A stretch of 64,000 bases of DNA from JAFTYO01 sp045613125 (GCA_045613125.1 JAZLAM010000022.1:195133-259132), one strand, 5' to 3'; counted from the stretch's first letter, positions 1 to 8,865 are shown. The notes: generated from the letters alone by a model not told the origin. Program-made: numbers and translations.

Positions 1-335
1 TCATTCAGCATCAAACATTCTTCTCCATCAGATATGCTTTGCATCATAGGACTTTGACTTTCAATAGCCTTATCCATATCTTCAAAGAAGAAATCCATAG
101 GAACATTTAAAACCTTACTAATATCCCATAAACGACTAGCACCTACTCTATTGCAACCTTTTTCATATTTTTGTATCTGTTGAAAAGTCAACCCTAATTT
201 TCTAGCCATAAATTGTTGACTATATCCTAACAATGTACGTCTTAAACGTATCCTGTTCCCGACATGTACATCTACAGGATTGGGAGAACCACTGGTAGAA
301 CGATTAGATGAAAATAAATCAACATGCAAATTCAT
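1..335 (-). CDS. XRE/Cro-CI family transcriptional regulator (C-terminus cut by window edge)
   Basis: A DNA-binding regulator that starts at ATG 335; the reading frame is still open at base 1, so at least 111 residues are visible and the end is missing. Residues 24-80 form a classical HTH_3 domain (IRLRRTLLGYSQQFMARKLG, then LTFQQIQKYEKG). It is preceded by a short polar arm and followed by the Cro/CI-type tail LWDISKVLNVPMDFFFED. It lies directly downstream of lnt on the same strand. In many alphaproteobacteria an XRE regulator sits between lnt and metK, so the family and position are conserved, while the target genes are unknown. A perfect palindrome in the upstream gap could be its own operator. 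Confidence 0.88.
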   Translation of the reverse strand, partial: MNLHVDLFSSNRSTSGSPNPVDVHVGNRIRLRRTLLGYSQQFMARKLGLTFQQIQKYEKGCNRVGASRLWDISKVLNVPMDFFFEDMDKAIESQSPMMQSISDGEECLMLN

Positions 336-362
336 AGTTCAAGTCCTTTCTATAACACTTGG

Positions 363-376
363 ATGTTATATAACAT
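363..376. promoter_or_regulatory. 14-bp perfect palindrome between lnt and the XRE gene
   Basis: ATGTTATATAACAT reads the same on both strands. It sits in the 56-bp gap between the lnt stop and the XRE start. Location and symmetry suit an autoregulatory operator for the dimeric HTH protein encoded just downstream. This is an inference; AT-rich gaps produce some palindromes by chance. Confidence 0.4.
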
Positions 377-391
377 GATATACAATCAAAG

Positions 392-1936
392 TCAATTGTT
401 ATTTTGTATTTTAGAGTATTTACAACTATTTGTTGTGATAAAAATTAATACCAGCATTACAAGAATGGTATACAATAATATATATTTTCCAAATTTGCTG
501 TATAAAGTTTTTAAAGTTGCTTGTTCAGGTAGGTAAACATCCATATAACCTTTCTTACCCAAGTCTACCTGCTTCATTATCTTTCCTGTTGGATAAATAA
601 TAGCGCTAATTCCTGAATTAGCACTTCTAACAATTGTAATCCCCTCTTCAATAGATCGCATTTGGGCAGAGACTAAATGTTGATAAGGCCCCGAACTTTT
701 TCCATACCATCCGTCATTTGTTAAAACCACTAGCCAATTTGGTTTATTGTTGCGATTTATCACCTCATCCGGGAAAATTATTTCATAACATATCAATGCT
801 GCAAAAACAGGATAATTTTCTATGGTAACATTCTTATATTTTTCACCTTGCATAAAATCAGAAACATTACTAGCTATAGGTTGCACCCAATCCGGAAGAT
901 ATTTTCTAAACGGTACATATTCTCCAAAAGGAACCAAATGATTTTTATCATAAAAAGCTTTTATATTTACATTTTTATCTAACACATACATTGAATTATA
1001 TGGTTTATATATACCATCTGTTATATCAAAACGAACTAATCCCGTAATAAGGTACCCATTTTGAGGAATAGCGTTTTTTATCATCTCACGATATTTTAAG
1101 CTGTATTCAACATCAAAAGGAAGAGCTGTTTCACCCCAAACAACAAAATCTACTGTATCTAATCCATCTTCTGCACTCAGATCTATATATTGTTTAAAAT
1201 TATTCTCAAGTTCATTTCTATCCCACTTCATACTTTGAGGGATGCTAGGCTGAACCAATCTTATTTTAACATTCGAATCGACAGTTTCATACTTATTTAT
1301 ACGAAGTAAACCAAACGTTATGATAAAAGATAAAATTACACATAACACTATTATGGATGATTTTTTATCACTTTCAAAAAAAATATAAAAACATCCAGTT
1401 ATAACAAGAGCAATAAGGCTTAAACCATAAGTCCCCCATATTGAAGCGGTTTGTATAAGAACTTCATGAAATGCAAAAATTGTTCCCAATAAATTCCACG
1501 GGAAACCAGTTAATATAAAACTTCTCAAAATTTCTAAAAGTACCCAAACACTTGCAAAAGAAAATATTTTCACCCAGTTTTTTTCCTTTCTTAATACATA
1601 CCATATTAAAAAAGGTGGAATCATAAAAAGTCCGAAAAAACCTCCTATAGCAAGCAAACTTATAGGATAAAGCCACCCAAATGTCAAAAAGTCAACCAAT
1701 AATGCATTACAAATCCAATACAATCCGACTATAAAATATGAAATTCCGAAACAATATCCTATTAAAAAAGACTGTTTCATATTTTTAACATTGTCCGTAA
1801 TTTTAAGGGCTAAGCATAAACTTAAAATAAATAACGGAAAAGCATAAACAGGAGGGAATGCGAGTGCAGACAAAGCCCCCAATAAACAGGCTGTTTTTTT
1901 ATAATTTGCAAGCATGATATCAAAAATTTTTTTCAA
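392..1936 (-). CDS. lnt: Apolipoprotein N-acyltransferase
   Basis: Transfers an acyl chain from phospholipid to the N-terminal diacylglyceryl-cysteine of lipoproteins in the inner membrane, completing lipoprotein maturation. The N-terminal third is a bundle of hydrophobic membrane segments. It is followed by a periplasmic carbon-nitrogen hydrolase domain with the Glu-Lys-Cys triad at E269 (WGETALPFD), K331 (DKNHLVPFGEY) and C383 (LICYEIIFPDE), and a last membrane helix near the C-terminus. Length, 514 residues, matches E. coli Lnt. The start is a TTG with an AGGA motif about 8 bases upstream; the first ATG lies seven codons inside. It begins four bases after ybeY, and the corC gene often found between them in relatives is absent. 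Confidence 0.95.
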   Translation of the reverse strand: MKKIFDIMLANYKKTACLLGALSALAFPPVYAFPLFILSLCLALKITDNVKNMKQSFLIGYCFGISYFIVGLYWICNALLVDFLTFGWLYPISLLAIGGFFGLFMIPPFLIWYVLRKEKNWVKIFSFASVWVLLEILRSFILTGFPWNLLGTIFAFHEVLIQTASIWGTYGLSLIALVITGCFYIFFESDKKSSIIVLCVILSFIITFGLLRINKYETVDSNVKIRLVQPSIPQSMKWDRNELENNFKQYIDLSAEDGLDTVDFVVWGETALPFDVEYSLKYREMIKNAIPQNGYLITGLVRFDITDGIYKPYNSMYVLDKNVNIKAFYDKNHLVPFGEYVPFRKYLPDWVQPIASNVSDFMQGEKYKNVTIENYPVFAALICYEIIFPDEVINRNNKPNWLVVLTNDGWYGKSSGPYQHLVSAQMRSIEEGITIVRSANSGISAIIYPTGKIMKQVDLGKKGYMDVYLPEQATLKTLYSKFGKYILLYTILVMLVLIFITTNSCKYSKIQNNN

Positions 1937-1940
1937 TTTT

Positions 1941-2453
1941 TTATTCCTGATATGGATTTTTTATACCTAATTTATTTAAAACAGAAATTTCTATTTGCTC
2001 CATTTCAAGACGTTCATCTTCTTCGATGTGGTCATATCCCAAAATATGCAACAAACCGTGCGCCCATAAATGGCAAAAGTGATCTTTAAAACTTACTTCT
2101 TGTTCCATTGCCTCTTTTTTCATTGTTTCAAAAGCAATTATTATATCACCCATTTCAATAATATCTTCAAATTCGAGCATATTATCAAAATCTTCACTAT
2201 CAATATTGGCAAATGATAAAACATTTGTAGGTTTATCAAATCCTCGAAACTCCAGATTAAGTTGATGTACATTTGTATCATCACTTAAACATAAATTGAC
2301 AGTAAAATCTTTGGATACGTTAAGATAATCTATCCTTTCTGCAACTTCTTGCAAAACAGCTTCTTTTACCTTTTGGGTAACGTCGACAATATTAGGTATT
2401 GCCACTGTCCAACTATGATCTTCAATATCTATAAAAACATCAAACTTATTCAT
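1941..2453 (-). CDS. ybeY: Endoribonuclease YbeY (rRNA maturation factor)
   Basis: A zinc-dependent single-strand endoribonuclease involved in 16S rRNA 3' end processing and ribosome quality control. The family signature with three metal-binding histidines is intact (HGLLHILGYDH), and the upstream DKPTNVLSF strand motif is present. The chosen start, ATG 2453 (MNKFDV, 170 residues), fits the family N-terminus and overlaps the end of phoH by 8 bases. An in-frame ATG at 2483 would add ten basic residues. Neither start has a clear Shine-Dalgarno, so translation is probably coupled to phoH. The miaB-phoH-ybeY-lnt order is conserved in Proteobacteria. Confidence 0.95.
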   Translation of the reverse strand: MNKFDVFIDIEDHSWTVAIPNIVDVTQKVKEAVLQEVAERIDYLNVSKDFTVNLCLSDDTNVHQLNLEFRGFDKPTNVLSFANIDSEDFDNMLEFEDIIEMGDIIIAFETMKKEAMEQEVSFKDHFCHLWAHGLLHILGYDHIEEDERLEMEQIEISVLNKLGIKNPYQE

Positions 2454-3411
2454 CACTATGCAACTTTTTGCTTTTTTCCTCATAAGCTTTTACAATTTTT
2501 GCAACCAAACCATGACGAACAACATCATTTGCGCCAAATGTTACAGAACTTATGTTGTTTATATTTTTTAATGTATCAAGAGCATCTCTTAAGCCGGAAA
2601 CCGTACCTCGTGGCAAATCTACCTGACTTAAGTCTCCGTTAATTACCATGCGTGAATTTTCACCTAAACGAGTTAAAAACATTTTCATTTGCATAGGTGT
2701 TGTATTTTGAGCTTCATCTAAAATTACAAACGCATTAGAAAGAGTTCTTCCCCTCATGAATGCGAGTGGAGCAATTTCTATTTCACCCAATGCCAGTTTT
2801 TTATCAACTTGCTCTGCCGGTAACATTTCGTATAAAGCATCATAAAGAGGTCTTAAATACGGATCTACCTTTTCTTTTAAATCACCAGGTAAAAAACCCA
2901 AATTTTCTCCTGCTTCAACAGCCGGACGAGATAAAATAATTTTATCGACAGCACCTTCAAGCATCATAGAGACAGCCAATGCTACCGCTAAATAAGTCTT
3001 CCCTGTACCGGCAGGTCCTAAACCGAATACCAATTCATTTTTGAGCATTTCTTGAATATATTTAGCCTGTGTTGCAGAACGTGGATAAATATAGCGTTTT
3101 TTGGTCTTCAATACAATCTCATTTAAGTTTTGAGCTTCATCTTCATCATGAGTTCCAGAACATATTCTTACAGCAGCCTTCACTTCTTGTTCTCCTATTT
3201 CTATACTTTTACTAACCTTATCGTACAAGATATTGATAGCATTTTTTGCATCTTCAATATCTTTAAGATTTCCTTTAAGTGTTACTTGATTACCAAAACA
3301 CAAAATCTCTACATTAAGCATTTTTTCAATCAACCTTAAATTGGTGTCAGAAACTCCAACAAGCTTTTGAACCAATTGATTATTAAAAAGTTCCATATTA
3401 AGTTCTGCCAT
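2446..3411 (-). CDS. ybeZ: PhoH family ATPase (YbeZ type)
   Basis: A cytoplasmic P-loop ATPase of the PhoH/YbeZ family, thought to act with YbeY in RNA metabolism. It carries an N-terminal KH-like region, Walker A GPAGTGKTY and Walker B VILDEAQNTT. The C-terminal half has the family motifs GDLSQVDLPRG and GANDVVRHGLVAKIV. ATG 3411 (MAELNMELF, 321 residues) is preferred. It lies one base after the miaB stop, has AAAGGTG upstream, and matches the family length; a longer ORF runs back into miaB. Adjacent ybeY supports the functional pairing. Confidence 0.94.
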   Translation of the reverse strand: MAELNMELFNNQLVQKLVGVSDTNLRLIEKMLNVEILCFGNQVTLKGNLKDIEDAKNAINILYDKVSKSIEIGEQEVKAAVRICSGTHDEDEAQNLNEIVLKTKKRYIYPRSATQAKYIQEMLKNELVFGLGPAGTGKTYLAVALAVSMMLEGAVDKIILSRPAVEAGENLGFLPGDLKEKVDPYLRPLYDALYEMLPAEQVDKKLALGEIEIAPLAFMRGRTLSNAFVILDEAQNTTPMQMKMFLTRLGENSRMVINGDLSQVDLPRGTVSGLRDALDTLKNINNISSVTFGANDVVRHGLVAKIVKAYEEKSKKLHSDE

Positions 3412-3412
3412 A

Positions 3413-4744
3413 TTATAACACCTTTCCGCATAATGAATTAGTGGTTGCTTCTTCAACCTTAACACACACAATTTTATTCAAAAGACTCTTATCAGCTTTT
3501 GCATATAAATTTTGCATATATGGAGTTCTACCGATAAGTTGTCCTTTATGACGTCCGTTTTGTTCAAACAAAACATCAAATTCTTTACCTATACAGGACA
3601 TATTAAACTTTGTTTGGTAATCAAACAGTAAATTTTGCAAAATTTCCAAACGTTGTTTTTTAATTTTTTCTTCTACCTGATTTGGCATAACCGCAGCCGG
3701 TGTTCCTGCTCTCCGACTATATTTGAAAGAAAATGCTTGAATATACTTAACTTGATTTACCAAATCTAATGTTTGTTCAAAATCTTCATCTGTCTCTCCC
3801 GGAAAGCCTACAATAAAATCTGACGACATCCTTAAATTAGGATTTGCATTCGTTAATTTTTCAACTTTTTCCAAGTATTGTTCACGATTATGTCTTCTGT
3901 TCATAGCCTTTAAGATTTTATCAGAGCCTGATTGCACAGGCAAATGCAAATATGGCATGAGCTGTTTTAAATTACGATGGCACTCTATCAAATCATCATC
4001 AACATCAGCCGGATATGAGGTTGTATAACGCAAGCGTTTTAAACCATCTAATTCTGCTAACTTATTCAACAAATATGCAAAATTACGTTCTTTACCTTTT
4101 GCATCTTCACCATGATACGAATTTACATTTTGTCCCAACAGATTTATTTCCAAAGTGCCTGTGTTAATCAGCCGTTTTGCCTCATTTATAACTTCTTCTA
4201 CCGGTCTGGAGTATTCCGCACCTCTGGTATATGGCACAACACAATATGTACAAAAATTGTTACATCCTTCTTGCACCGCTAAAAATGAACAACCTCCTTC
4301 AGCTCTATTTTGCGGTAAAAAGTCAAACTTTGCTTCAGCAGGAAAATCCGTATCTATCAAAGGTTCTCCTTTTTGTTTGCTTATTTTTGCCAACATTTCC
4401 GGTAACCGATGATATGTAAGAGGACCTAAAGCAAAATCAACATATGGGGCTCTTTTTGCAATTTGTTCATCTTCTGCCTGAACCACACATCCTGTAACAC
4501 CAATGACGGTATCTTTGCCTAATGCTTGCCGTTCTTGTTTAATTATATAAGCCCTACCTAAATCAGAAAAAACTTTTTCTGCTGCTTTTTCTCTGATATG
4601 GCAAGTATTAAAAATCACCAAATCAGCATCTGATTGCATAAGAGTTTCTTCATAACCTAAATTTTCAAGCATAATTGCCATACGATGAGAATCATACACA
4701 TTCATTTGGCAACCAAAAGTTTTTATAAAATATTTCTTAACCAT
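3413..4744 (-). CDS. miaB: tRNA-2-methylthio-N6-dimethylallyladenosine37 synthase
   Basis: A radical-SAM methylthiotransferase that adds the 2-methylthio group to i6A37 of tRNAs reading codons that begin with U. The N-terminal UPF0004 domain supplies cysteines for the auxiliary [4Fe-4S] cluster (KTFGCQMN, FNTCHIREKA, VTGCVVQAE). The radical SAM motif is GCNNFCTYCVVPYTRG, and a C-terminal TRAM domain ends the 443-residue protein. The enzyme that makes its substrate, MiaA, is encoded at 13804-14736. It is the first gene of the minus-strand operon; a short spacer upstream separates it from the divergent 4902 gene. Confidence 0.96.
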   Translation of the reverse strand: MVKKYFIKTFGCQMNVYDSHRMAIMLENLGYEETLMQSDADLVIFNTCHIREKAAEKVFSDLGRAYIIKQERQALGKDTVIGVTGCVVQAEDEQIAKRAPYVDFALGPLTYHRLPEMLAKISKQKGEPLIDTDFPAEAKFDFLPQNRAEGGCSFLAVQEGCNNFCTYCVVPYTRGAEYSRPVEEVINEAKRLINTGTLEINLLGQNVNSYHGEDAKGKERNFAYLLNKLAELDGLKRLRYTTSYPADVDDDLIECHRNLKQLMPYLHLPVQSGSDKILKAMNRRHNREQYLEKVEKLTNANPNLRMSSDFIVGFPGETDEDFEQTLDLVNQVKYIQAFSFKYSRRAGTPAAVMPNQVEEKIKKQRLEILQNLLFDYQTKFNMSCIGKEFDVLFEQNGRHKGQLIGRTPYMQNLYAKADKSLLNKIVCVKVEEATTNSLCGKVL

Positions 4745-4841
4745 GTTCTCTTTTTTTCTTTTATTACACCTTACTTATTATGCTATGACAATACTTAATT
4801 TTTTTCAAATATTTTTTTATTTTGTTTGAACATCTTTTATA

Positions 4842-4870
4842 TTGAAAAAATCAAGTTTTTTCGTTAAGAT
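4842..4870 (+). promoter_or_regulatory. Candidate sigma-70 promoter for the 4902 gene
   Basis: TTGAAA at 4842-4847 and TAAGAT at 4865-4870 are separated by exactly 17 bases, 31 bases before the chosen ATG. The spacing is ideal; the -10 matches consensus at four of six positions. Confidence 0.45.
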
Positions 4871-4901
4871 GCCTATAAGTTAATTTTTGGAGTTTATAAT
4901 A

Positions 4902-5339
4902 ATGACTTATACAGAAACTTTAGAAATGAATAATTTCGTATTAAAACTTTCTCAAGAAGATAAAATAATTTTTCTTCAGACTTTATTTTTTCTTGCCAAT
5001 ATTGATAAAAATCGAGATGAACAAGAAATAATATTTATAAAAGATTTGGCTGACTACTATAAAGTTGAACAGTCTGAGGAAATTTTTAAAAACACCACAG
5101 AAGAAGAAATACTCAACAAACTTAAAACCATCAAGAATCGTAGAACATCATTGGAGCTGATAAAAGAGATGTGCTTACTCGGACATTCTGATAGCGATTT
5201 AACCGATGAGGAAACGTTATTCATCGGACATGCCGGATTGGCAATGGGTATAGAAATTGAAAAAATTGAACAAATCAGCAATTGGATTATTGATAAAATT
5301 ATTTGGCTTGAACAAGGTAAAATAATTTTTGAAAACTGA
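4902..5339 (+). CDS. TerB-like helical protein of unknown function
   Basis: A 145-residue acidic, all-helical cytoplasmic protein. It has two halves with the TerB pattern of a hydrophobic helix followed by an acidic loop: FFLANIDKNRDEQEIIFIKDLADYY near the N-terminus and DSDLTDEETLFIGHAGLAMG near the C-terminus. Such domains bind metal ions or membranes in tellurite-resistance and stress systems. The fold assignment is by pattern only, and no other ter gene is present. ATG 4902 is chosen because GGAG sits nine bases upstream; an upstream TTG would extend it by five residues. The next gene starts 19 bases downstream and may act with it. Confidence 0.6.
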   Translation: MTYTETLEMNNFVLKLSQEDKIIFLQTLFFLANIDKNRDEQEIIFIKDLADYYKVEQSEEIFKNTTEEEILNKLKTIKNRRTSLELIKEMCLLGHSDSDLTDEETLFIGHAGLAMGIEIEKIEQISNWIIDKIIWLEQGKIIFEN

Positions 5340-5358
5340 TAGCATCAAGGAGTTTGTT

Positions 5359-6324
5359 ATGACGCATGATAATTTAAATGAAAACAAAAATTTATATACT
5401 CAGAAAAAACAAAATGATATCATAAAACTATCCTTAAAAGAAACTTACAATAGTTTAAACGCCAGAGAGTTAAGAGAAATTACTCGCGAATCGATTTTTG
5501 CACCTCCTGAACGTAAAATTTCGACTGGAGGCAGAGAAATTACAGCCTCCGATTTAAGGTATGAAATTGCGACTTCGATAGAGGAAAATGCATCATCCCG
5601 TTTTGTAAACAACGTCTATGATATGCAAACAGAACTTACAGAAAGTATAGAACGTATAAATAGTGGAACAAATTCTACAGAAGAATATTTCAGTTGGCTT
5701 AACACTTCAACCGATATTTTAAAAAATATGAATGATGGTTTTGTTTCAAAAGAAGATCTTGAAATTCGCAATAACTTTTTGGAAACGACAGATCAACGAG
5801 AAGCAGATCTCATGCTTTGCCTAGGATTATTAGCCGGAAGCAAGCATCACAAAGCTATCGAAATTTCAAAAAATTTACAATACAAACTACAAAAACTAAG
5901 AGAAATACGCAGTGCAATCAAACTTACTACTCGTAATCAGGCTGACATAGATATAAGTCGTGCCGAATACGAACGTGCAATTCCTTATTATAAAGTTTTC
6001 AAAACCTTACAAAAACTTCCGTTTGGTTATGATGTAGCCAAACAACAAAAAATCAATCTCGGAATATACCATGATGAAGATGATGATTTACAAGAAGATT
6101 ACAATTACTATATATACTTAATCAATCAAGCTCTTGACGAAATGAAAACAGAAGATAATTATTATGTTGCTTCTAACCAATATCAACTGGCTCATGATAT
6201 GGCTAAAGAACAAAATGAGCATTTTTCTGATAAAATATCTGATAAAATGCAAAAATTAACTGGACGACGCAATTCGTTTAGGTTAAAGTATGAGTCACTT
6301 GATGCCGCTAAGGACAATATTTAA
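5359..6324 (+). CDS. Hypothetical coiled-coil-rich cytoplasmic protein
   Basis: A 321-residue protein not recognised as any named family. It has no signal peptide or membrane segment. It is rich in charged residues and long amphipathic helices (about residues 60-110 and 170-215), with a very acidic stretch, HDEDDDLQED, near residue 237. The start ATG 5359 has GGAG eight bases upstream; the ORF could extend ten residues to a TTG inside the previous gene. It follows the TerB-like gene by 19 bases and precedes yggT by 21, so it is probably cotranscribed. Confidence 0.6.
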   Translation: MTHDNLNENKNLYTQKKQNDIIKLSLKETYNSLNARELREITRESIFAPPERKISTGGREITASDLRYEIATSIEENASSRFVNNVYDMQTELTESIERINSGTNSTEEYFSWLNTSTDILKNMNDGFVSKEDLEIRNNFLETTDQREADLMLCLGLLAGSKHHKAIEISKNLQYKLQKLREIRSAIKLTTRNQADIDISRAEYERAIPYYKVFKTLQKLPFGYDVAKQQKINLGIYHDEDDDLQEDYNYYIYLINQALDEMKTEDNYYVASNQYQLAHDMAKEQNEHFSDKISDKMQKLTGRRNSFRLKYESLDAAKDNI

Positions 6325-6345
6325 TTAGTTTATAGGAGAAAAATC

Positions 6346-6645
6346 ATGGGGATGCTTCTTATTCCTTTTTTAGATGTAATTGCTTTAATAGTAGATATTT
6401 ATTTTAAAATAGTAGTCGTTGAAATTGTAATTTATTGGTTGTTACACTTTAAGTTAATTGTTGCAAATAATAAATATGCTACTAAGCTTATTGAAATTTT
6501 GAAAAACGCAACAGAACCAGTATACAAAAGAATACGTGCAAAAGTACCTCCGTTTGCAGATTTTGATGCATCACCGTTTATTTTACTTTTAGTACTATTT
6601 TTTATTGTTCGTTTCATTACCGTATTAAAAGAAATGTTGATATAA
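6346..6645 (+). CDS. yggT: YggT family membrane protein
   Basis: A small integral membrane protein of 99 residues. Two hydrophobic segments (about residues 3-35 and 74-97) flank a short amphipathic region containing the family's TEPVYKRIRAKVPPF motif, usually TEPLL-R-IR-PP. YggT proteins have been linked to osmotic stress and cell division factors, but no biochemical activity is established. A strong Shine-Dalgarno, AGGAG, precedes the ATG. It is followed by DUF167 and folD, a very common alphaproteobacterial order. Confidence 0.88.
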   Translation: MGMLLIPFLDVIALIVDIYFKIVVVEIVIYWLLHFKLIVANNKYATKLIEILKNATEPVYKRIRAKVPPFADFDASPFILLLVLFFIVRFITVLKEMLI

Positions 6646-6652
6646 TTGACTG

Positions 6653-6961
6653 ATGTTTTTTACTAAAACACAAAAAGGATACATTTTAAGAGTTAGGCTG
6701 ACGCCTAACTCTTCTTCTTGTAAGGTTATAGGCTCAACCTTAGATGTAAATGATGATGTTTTTTTAAAAATTTCTGTAGTATCCGTTCCTGAAAAAGGAA
6801 AAGCCAACAAAGAACTGATAAATTTCTTGGCTAAGAAACTTAAAATCGCAAAATCAGATTTTGAAATCATAAGCGGTGAGCTTGACAAGTGGAAAAAAAT
6901 CAGAATACTGTCAGATAAAATTTGTGAAGATGATTTGCTTAATCTTATGGAGAACAATTAA
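6653..6961 (+). CDS. DUF167 (YggU) family protein
   Basis: A 102-residue protein of the UPF0235/DUF167 family, recognisable from RVRLTPNSSSCKVIG, VSVPEKGKANKELINFLAKKLKIAKSDFEIISGE and the trailing KKIRI. The fold is known from structural genomics but the biochemical function is not. It starts seven bases after yggT, and its stop overlaps the folD start by one base (TAATG), so translation is coupled. Confidence 0.9.
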   Translation: MFFTKTQKGYILRVRLTPNSSSCKVIGSTLDVNDDVFLKISVVSVPEKGKANKELINFLAKKLKIAKSDFEIISGELDKWKKIRILSDKICEDDLLNLMENN

Positions 6962-7809
6962 TGACGGAAAATATATTAAACGGAAAAGAATTAGCTTTAT
7001 GCATAAGAGATAACTTAAAAAAACAAATAAGCTATTTAGATGAAAAACCTGTATTAGCCATTATATTAGTAGGAAATAACGAAGCCAGCAAAATTTATGT
7101 TCGCAATAAGATAAAAGCCGCCGATGAAATAGATATCAAAACATCTGTTCATTTATTTGATGAAACAGTTAAGCAAGATGAACTGGAAAGTTTAATAAAA
7201 GACCTTAACTCTGATGTACATATAAATGGTATAATGGTTCAACTTCCTTTACCTAAAGAAATTGATGAAAAAAGGATATTAGATTTAATCTGTCCTCAAA
7301 AAGATGTAGATGGTTTTCACCCTTATAACATCGGATTACTGCAAAACGGTTCCGATAAAGCCGTAATAGCCGCAACACCTAAAGGTATCATTCGATTATT
7401 GGAAAATTCTAATATTAATTTTGAAGGGAAAAATGCTCTTGTTATAGGCCGATCTCAAATTGTAGGTAAACCGATTGCAATGTTACTACTCAATAAGAAT
7501 TGCACTGTTACTATTGCTCATTCTAAAACTAAAAATATTGAAAATTTAATACAACAAGCAGACATCATTGTATCAGCCTGCGGTTGTCCAAAAATGATTA
7601 AAGGACAATGGATTAAAAAAGGTGCAATAATTGTAGACGTCGGTATAAATCGTATAGATGAAAAACTTTGCGGTGATGTAGATTTTGATAGTGCAAAAGA
7701 AAAAGCATCTTTTATAACACCAGTTCCCGGCGGTGTTGGTCCGATGACAATTGCTATGCTTTTGGAAAACACCTTTCTTGCTTATAAAAAACAAAACAAT
7801 TTAGAATAA
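6961..7809 (+). CDS. folD: Bifunctional methylenetetrahydrofolate dehydrogenase/cyclohydrolase
   Basis: Interconverts 5,10-methylene-, 5,10-methenyl- and 10-formyl-tetrahydrofolate with NADP, supplying one-carbon units for purines and formyl-Met-tRNA. The catalytic Tyr/Lys pair lies in KIYVRNKIKAADE. The folate-site motif PQKDVDGFHPYNIG, the NADP-binding GRSQIVGKPIAMLL and the C-terminal signature TPVPGGVGPMTIAMLLENT are intact. Length, 282 residues, is typical. It is the last gene of the plus-strand run. A convergent gene ends one base further on with no terminator between them. Confidence 0.97.
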   Translation: MTENILNGKELALCIRDNLKKQISYLDEKPVLAIILVGNNEASKIYVRNKIKAADEIDIKTSVHLFDETVKQDELESLIKDLNSDVHINGIMVQLPLPKEIDEKRILDLICPQKDVDGFHPYNIGLLQNGSDKAVIAATPKGIIRLLENSNINFEGKNALVIGRSQIVGKPIAMLLLNKNCTVTIAHSKTKNIENLIQQADIIVSACGCPKMIKGQWIKKGAIIVDVGINRIDEKLCGDVDFDSAKEKASFITPVPGGVGPMTIAMLLENTFLAYKKQNNLE

Positions 7810-7810
7810 T

Positions 7811-8425
7811 CTATTTAAAAACCGATTGTGGAAAAGCCCAAAAGGAAATACTGATATCTTCAATGTTTAATTCTTGGCAAACACCTATGCGATGATGGCC
7901 TTGCAAAAGCTGATCTTTTATTCCCATATGCCTATTTAATCCTATTAGCAACGGAAACTCAAACTTATAACCATCTTTTAAAGATGATACCAATTGATTA
8001 TATTTATTCAATCTTTCTTCTTCAGGTACATACCACCTCTTATTTTTCAATTGATATGCGTTATGTCTGTTTCTTATACCTCTTGTCAGGTTTTGTTCTA
8101 AAATCCAAGATAACTTTGTTTTATATATTCCATATCCTTTTGTAACACTTTTCCTTTTTAGGGGTTTTACGAGATGGATAAAAAACGAAAGAATCGGATT
8201 ATAGCTATAATACGCTATTTTACATAATGTATATTGTGTGTTTTTGTTTTTACATTCCGTAATTATTTTTTCTCCGGAAAGTAAAGTGTCTTTTTGTTTT
8301 TGATTATTGCTAAGCATAATAACAACTTCACTGCTTTCATAATAATTTTCATTTTTTTTAAGCAAACTTAAATCATCTGTACTTAACAGATACCGGATTG
8401 ATGAGTACGATAAATATTTTTTCAT
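7811..8425 (-). CDS. ParB/Srx-like domain protein in a glycan cluster
   Basis: A 204-residue protein of uncertain role. The C-terminal part has a ParB-nuclease-like pattern, FPLLIGLNR followed by LLQGHHRIGVCQELNIEDI. This resembles the GHHR box of ParB/sulfiredoxin-fold domains, which bind CTP or ATP in some families. The N-terminal half has no recognisable domain. It is the last gene of a tight minus-strand run with an acyltransferase (gap 5 bases) and a glycosyltransferase, so a role in glycan assembly, for example nucleotide-dependent transfer, is possible but unproven. Confidence 0.6.
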   Translation of the reverse strand: MKKYLSYSSIRYLLSTDDLSLLKKNENYYESSEVVIMLSNNQKQKDTLLSGEKIITECKNKNTQYTLCKIAYYSYNPILSFFIHLVKPLKRKSVTKGYGIYKTKLSWILEQNLTRGIRNRHNAYQLKNKRWYVPEEERLNKYNQLVSSLKDGYKFEFPLLIGLNRHMGIKDQLLQGHHRIGVCQELNIEDISISFWAFPQSVFK

Positions 8426-8430
8426 ATGAA

Positions 8431-8865
8431 TTATTTCAATTTTTTAATTATTTTTGCAGGAATACCTGCCACAACACAATTTGATGGTATATCCTTTGTC
8501 ACCACACTTGATGCGCCTATGATAACATTATCTCCGATTGTAACACCCATCAAAACAATTGCTTGCCAACCTATAAAAACATTGTTTCCTATTACTACGG
8601 GTTTAAATTCTGTTTTGCCTCCTGTTCTATTATATGATGCATCATGAGCCAGTATACTACATCCCGTTAAACAACAATTATTTCCGATGGTTATATCAGA
8701 ACCTTTAGTCAAATCTATATGAACGTTTTTATAAACATAAGTATTATCTCCTATTTTTACTCCTTTACGACGATATTTTTCTGCATTTCTGAACGGAAAT
8801 TTCACACCTTTAAGCTTCAAATAAAAAAGGTAAAAATAATCAATTACAAACATTAGCAACCTCAT
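8431..8865 (-). CDS. Hexapeptide-repeat acyltransferase (WbbJ/MaA-like)
   Basis: A 144-residue left-handed beta-helix transferase likely to O- or N-acetylate a surface sugar. Isoleucine-patch repeats run through the protein (GVKIGDNTYVYKNVHI, DITIGNNCCLTGCSI, PVVIGNNVFIGWQAIVLMGVTIGDNVIIGASSVVTKDIPSNCVVAGIPAKIIKKL). The histidine in SILAHDAS matches the catalytic His of the xenobiotic/maltose acetyltransferase group. The N-terminus overlaps the glycosyltransferase gene by 26 bases; an ATG at 8853 would shorten the overlap. Acceptor unknown. Confidence 0.85.
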   Translation of the reverse strand: MRLLMFVIDYFYLFYLKLKGVKFPFRNAEKYRRKGVKIGDNTYVYKNVHIDLTKGSDITIGNNCCLTGCSILAHDASYNRTGGKTEFKPVVIGNNVFIGWQAIVLMGVTIGDNVIIGASSVVTKDIPSNCVVAGIPAKIIKKLK

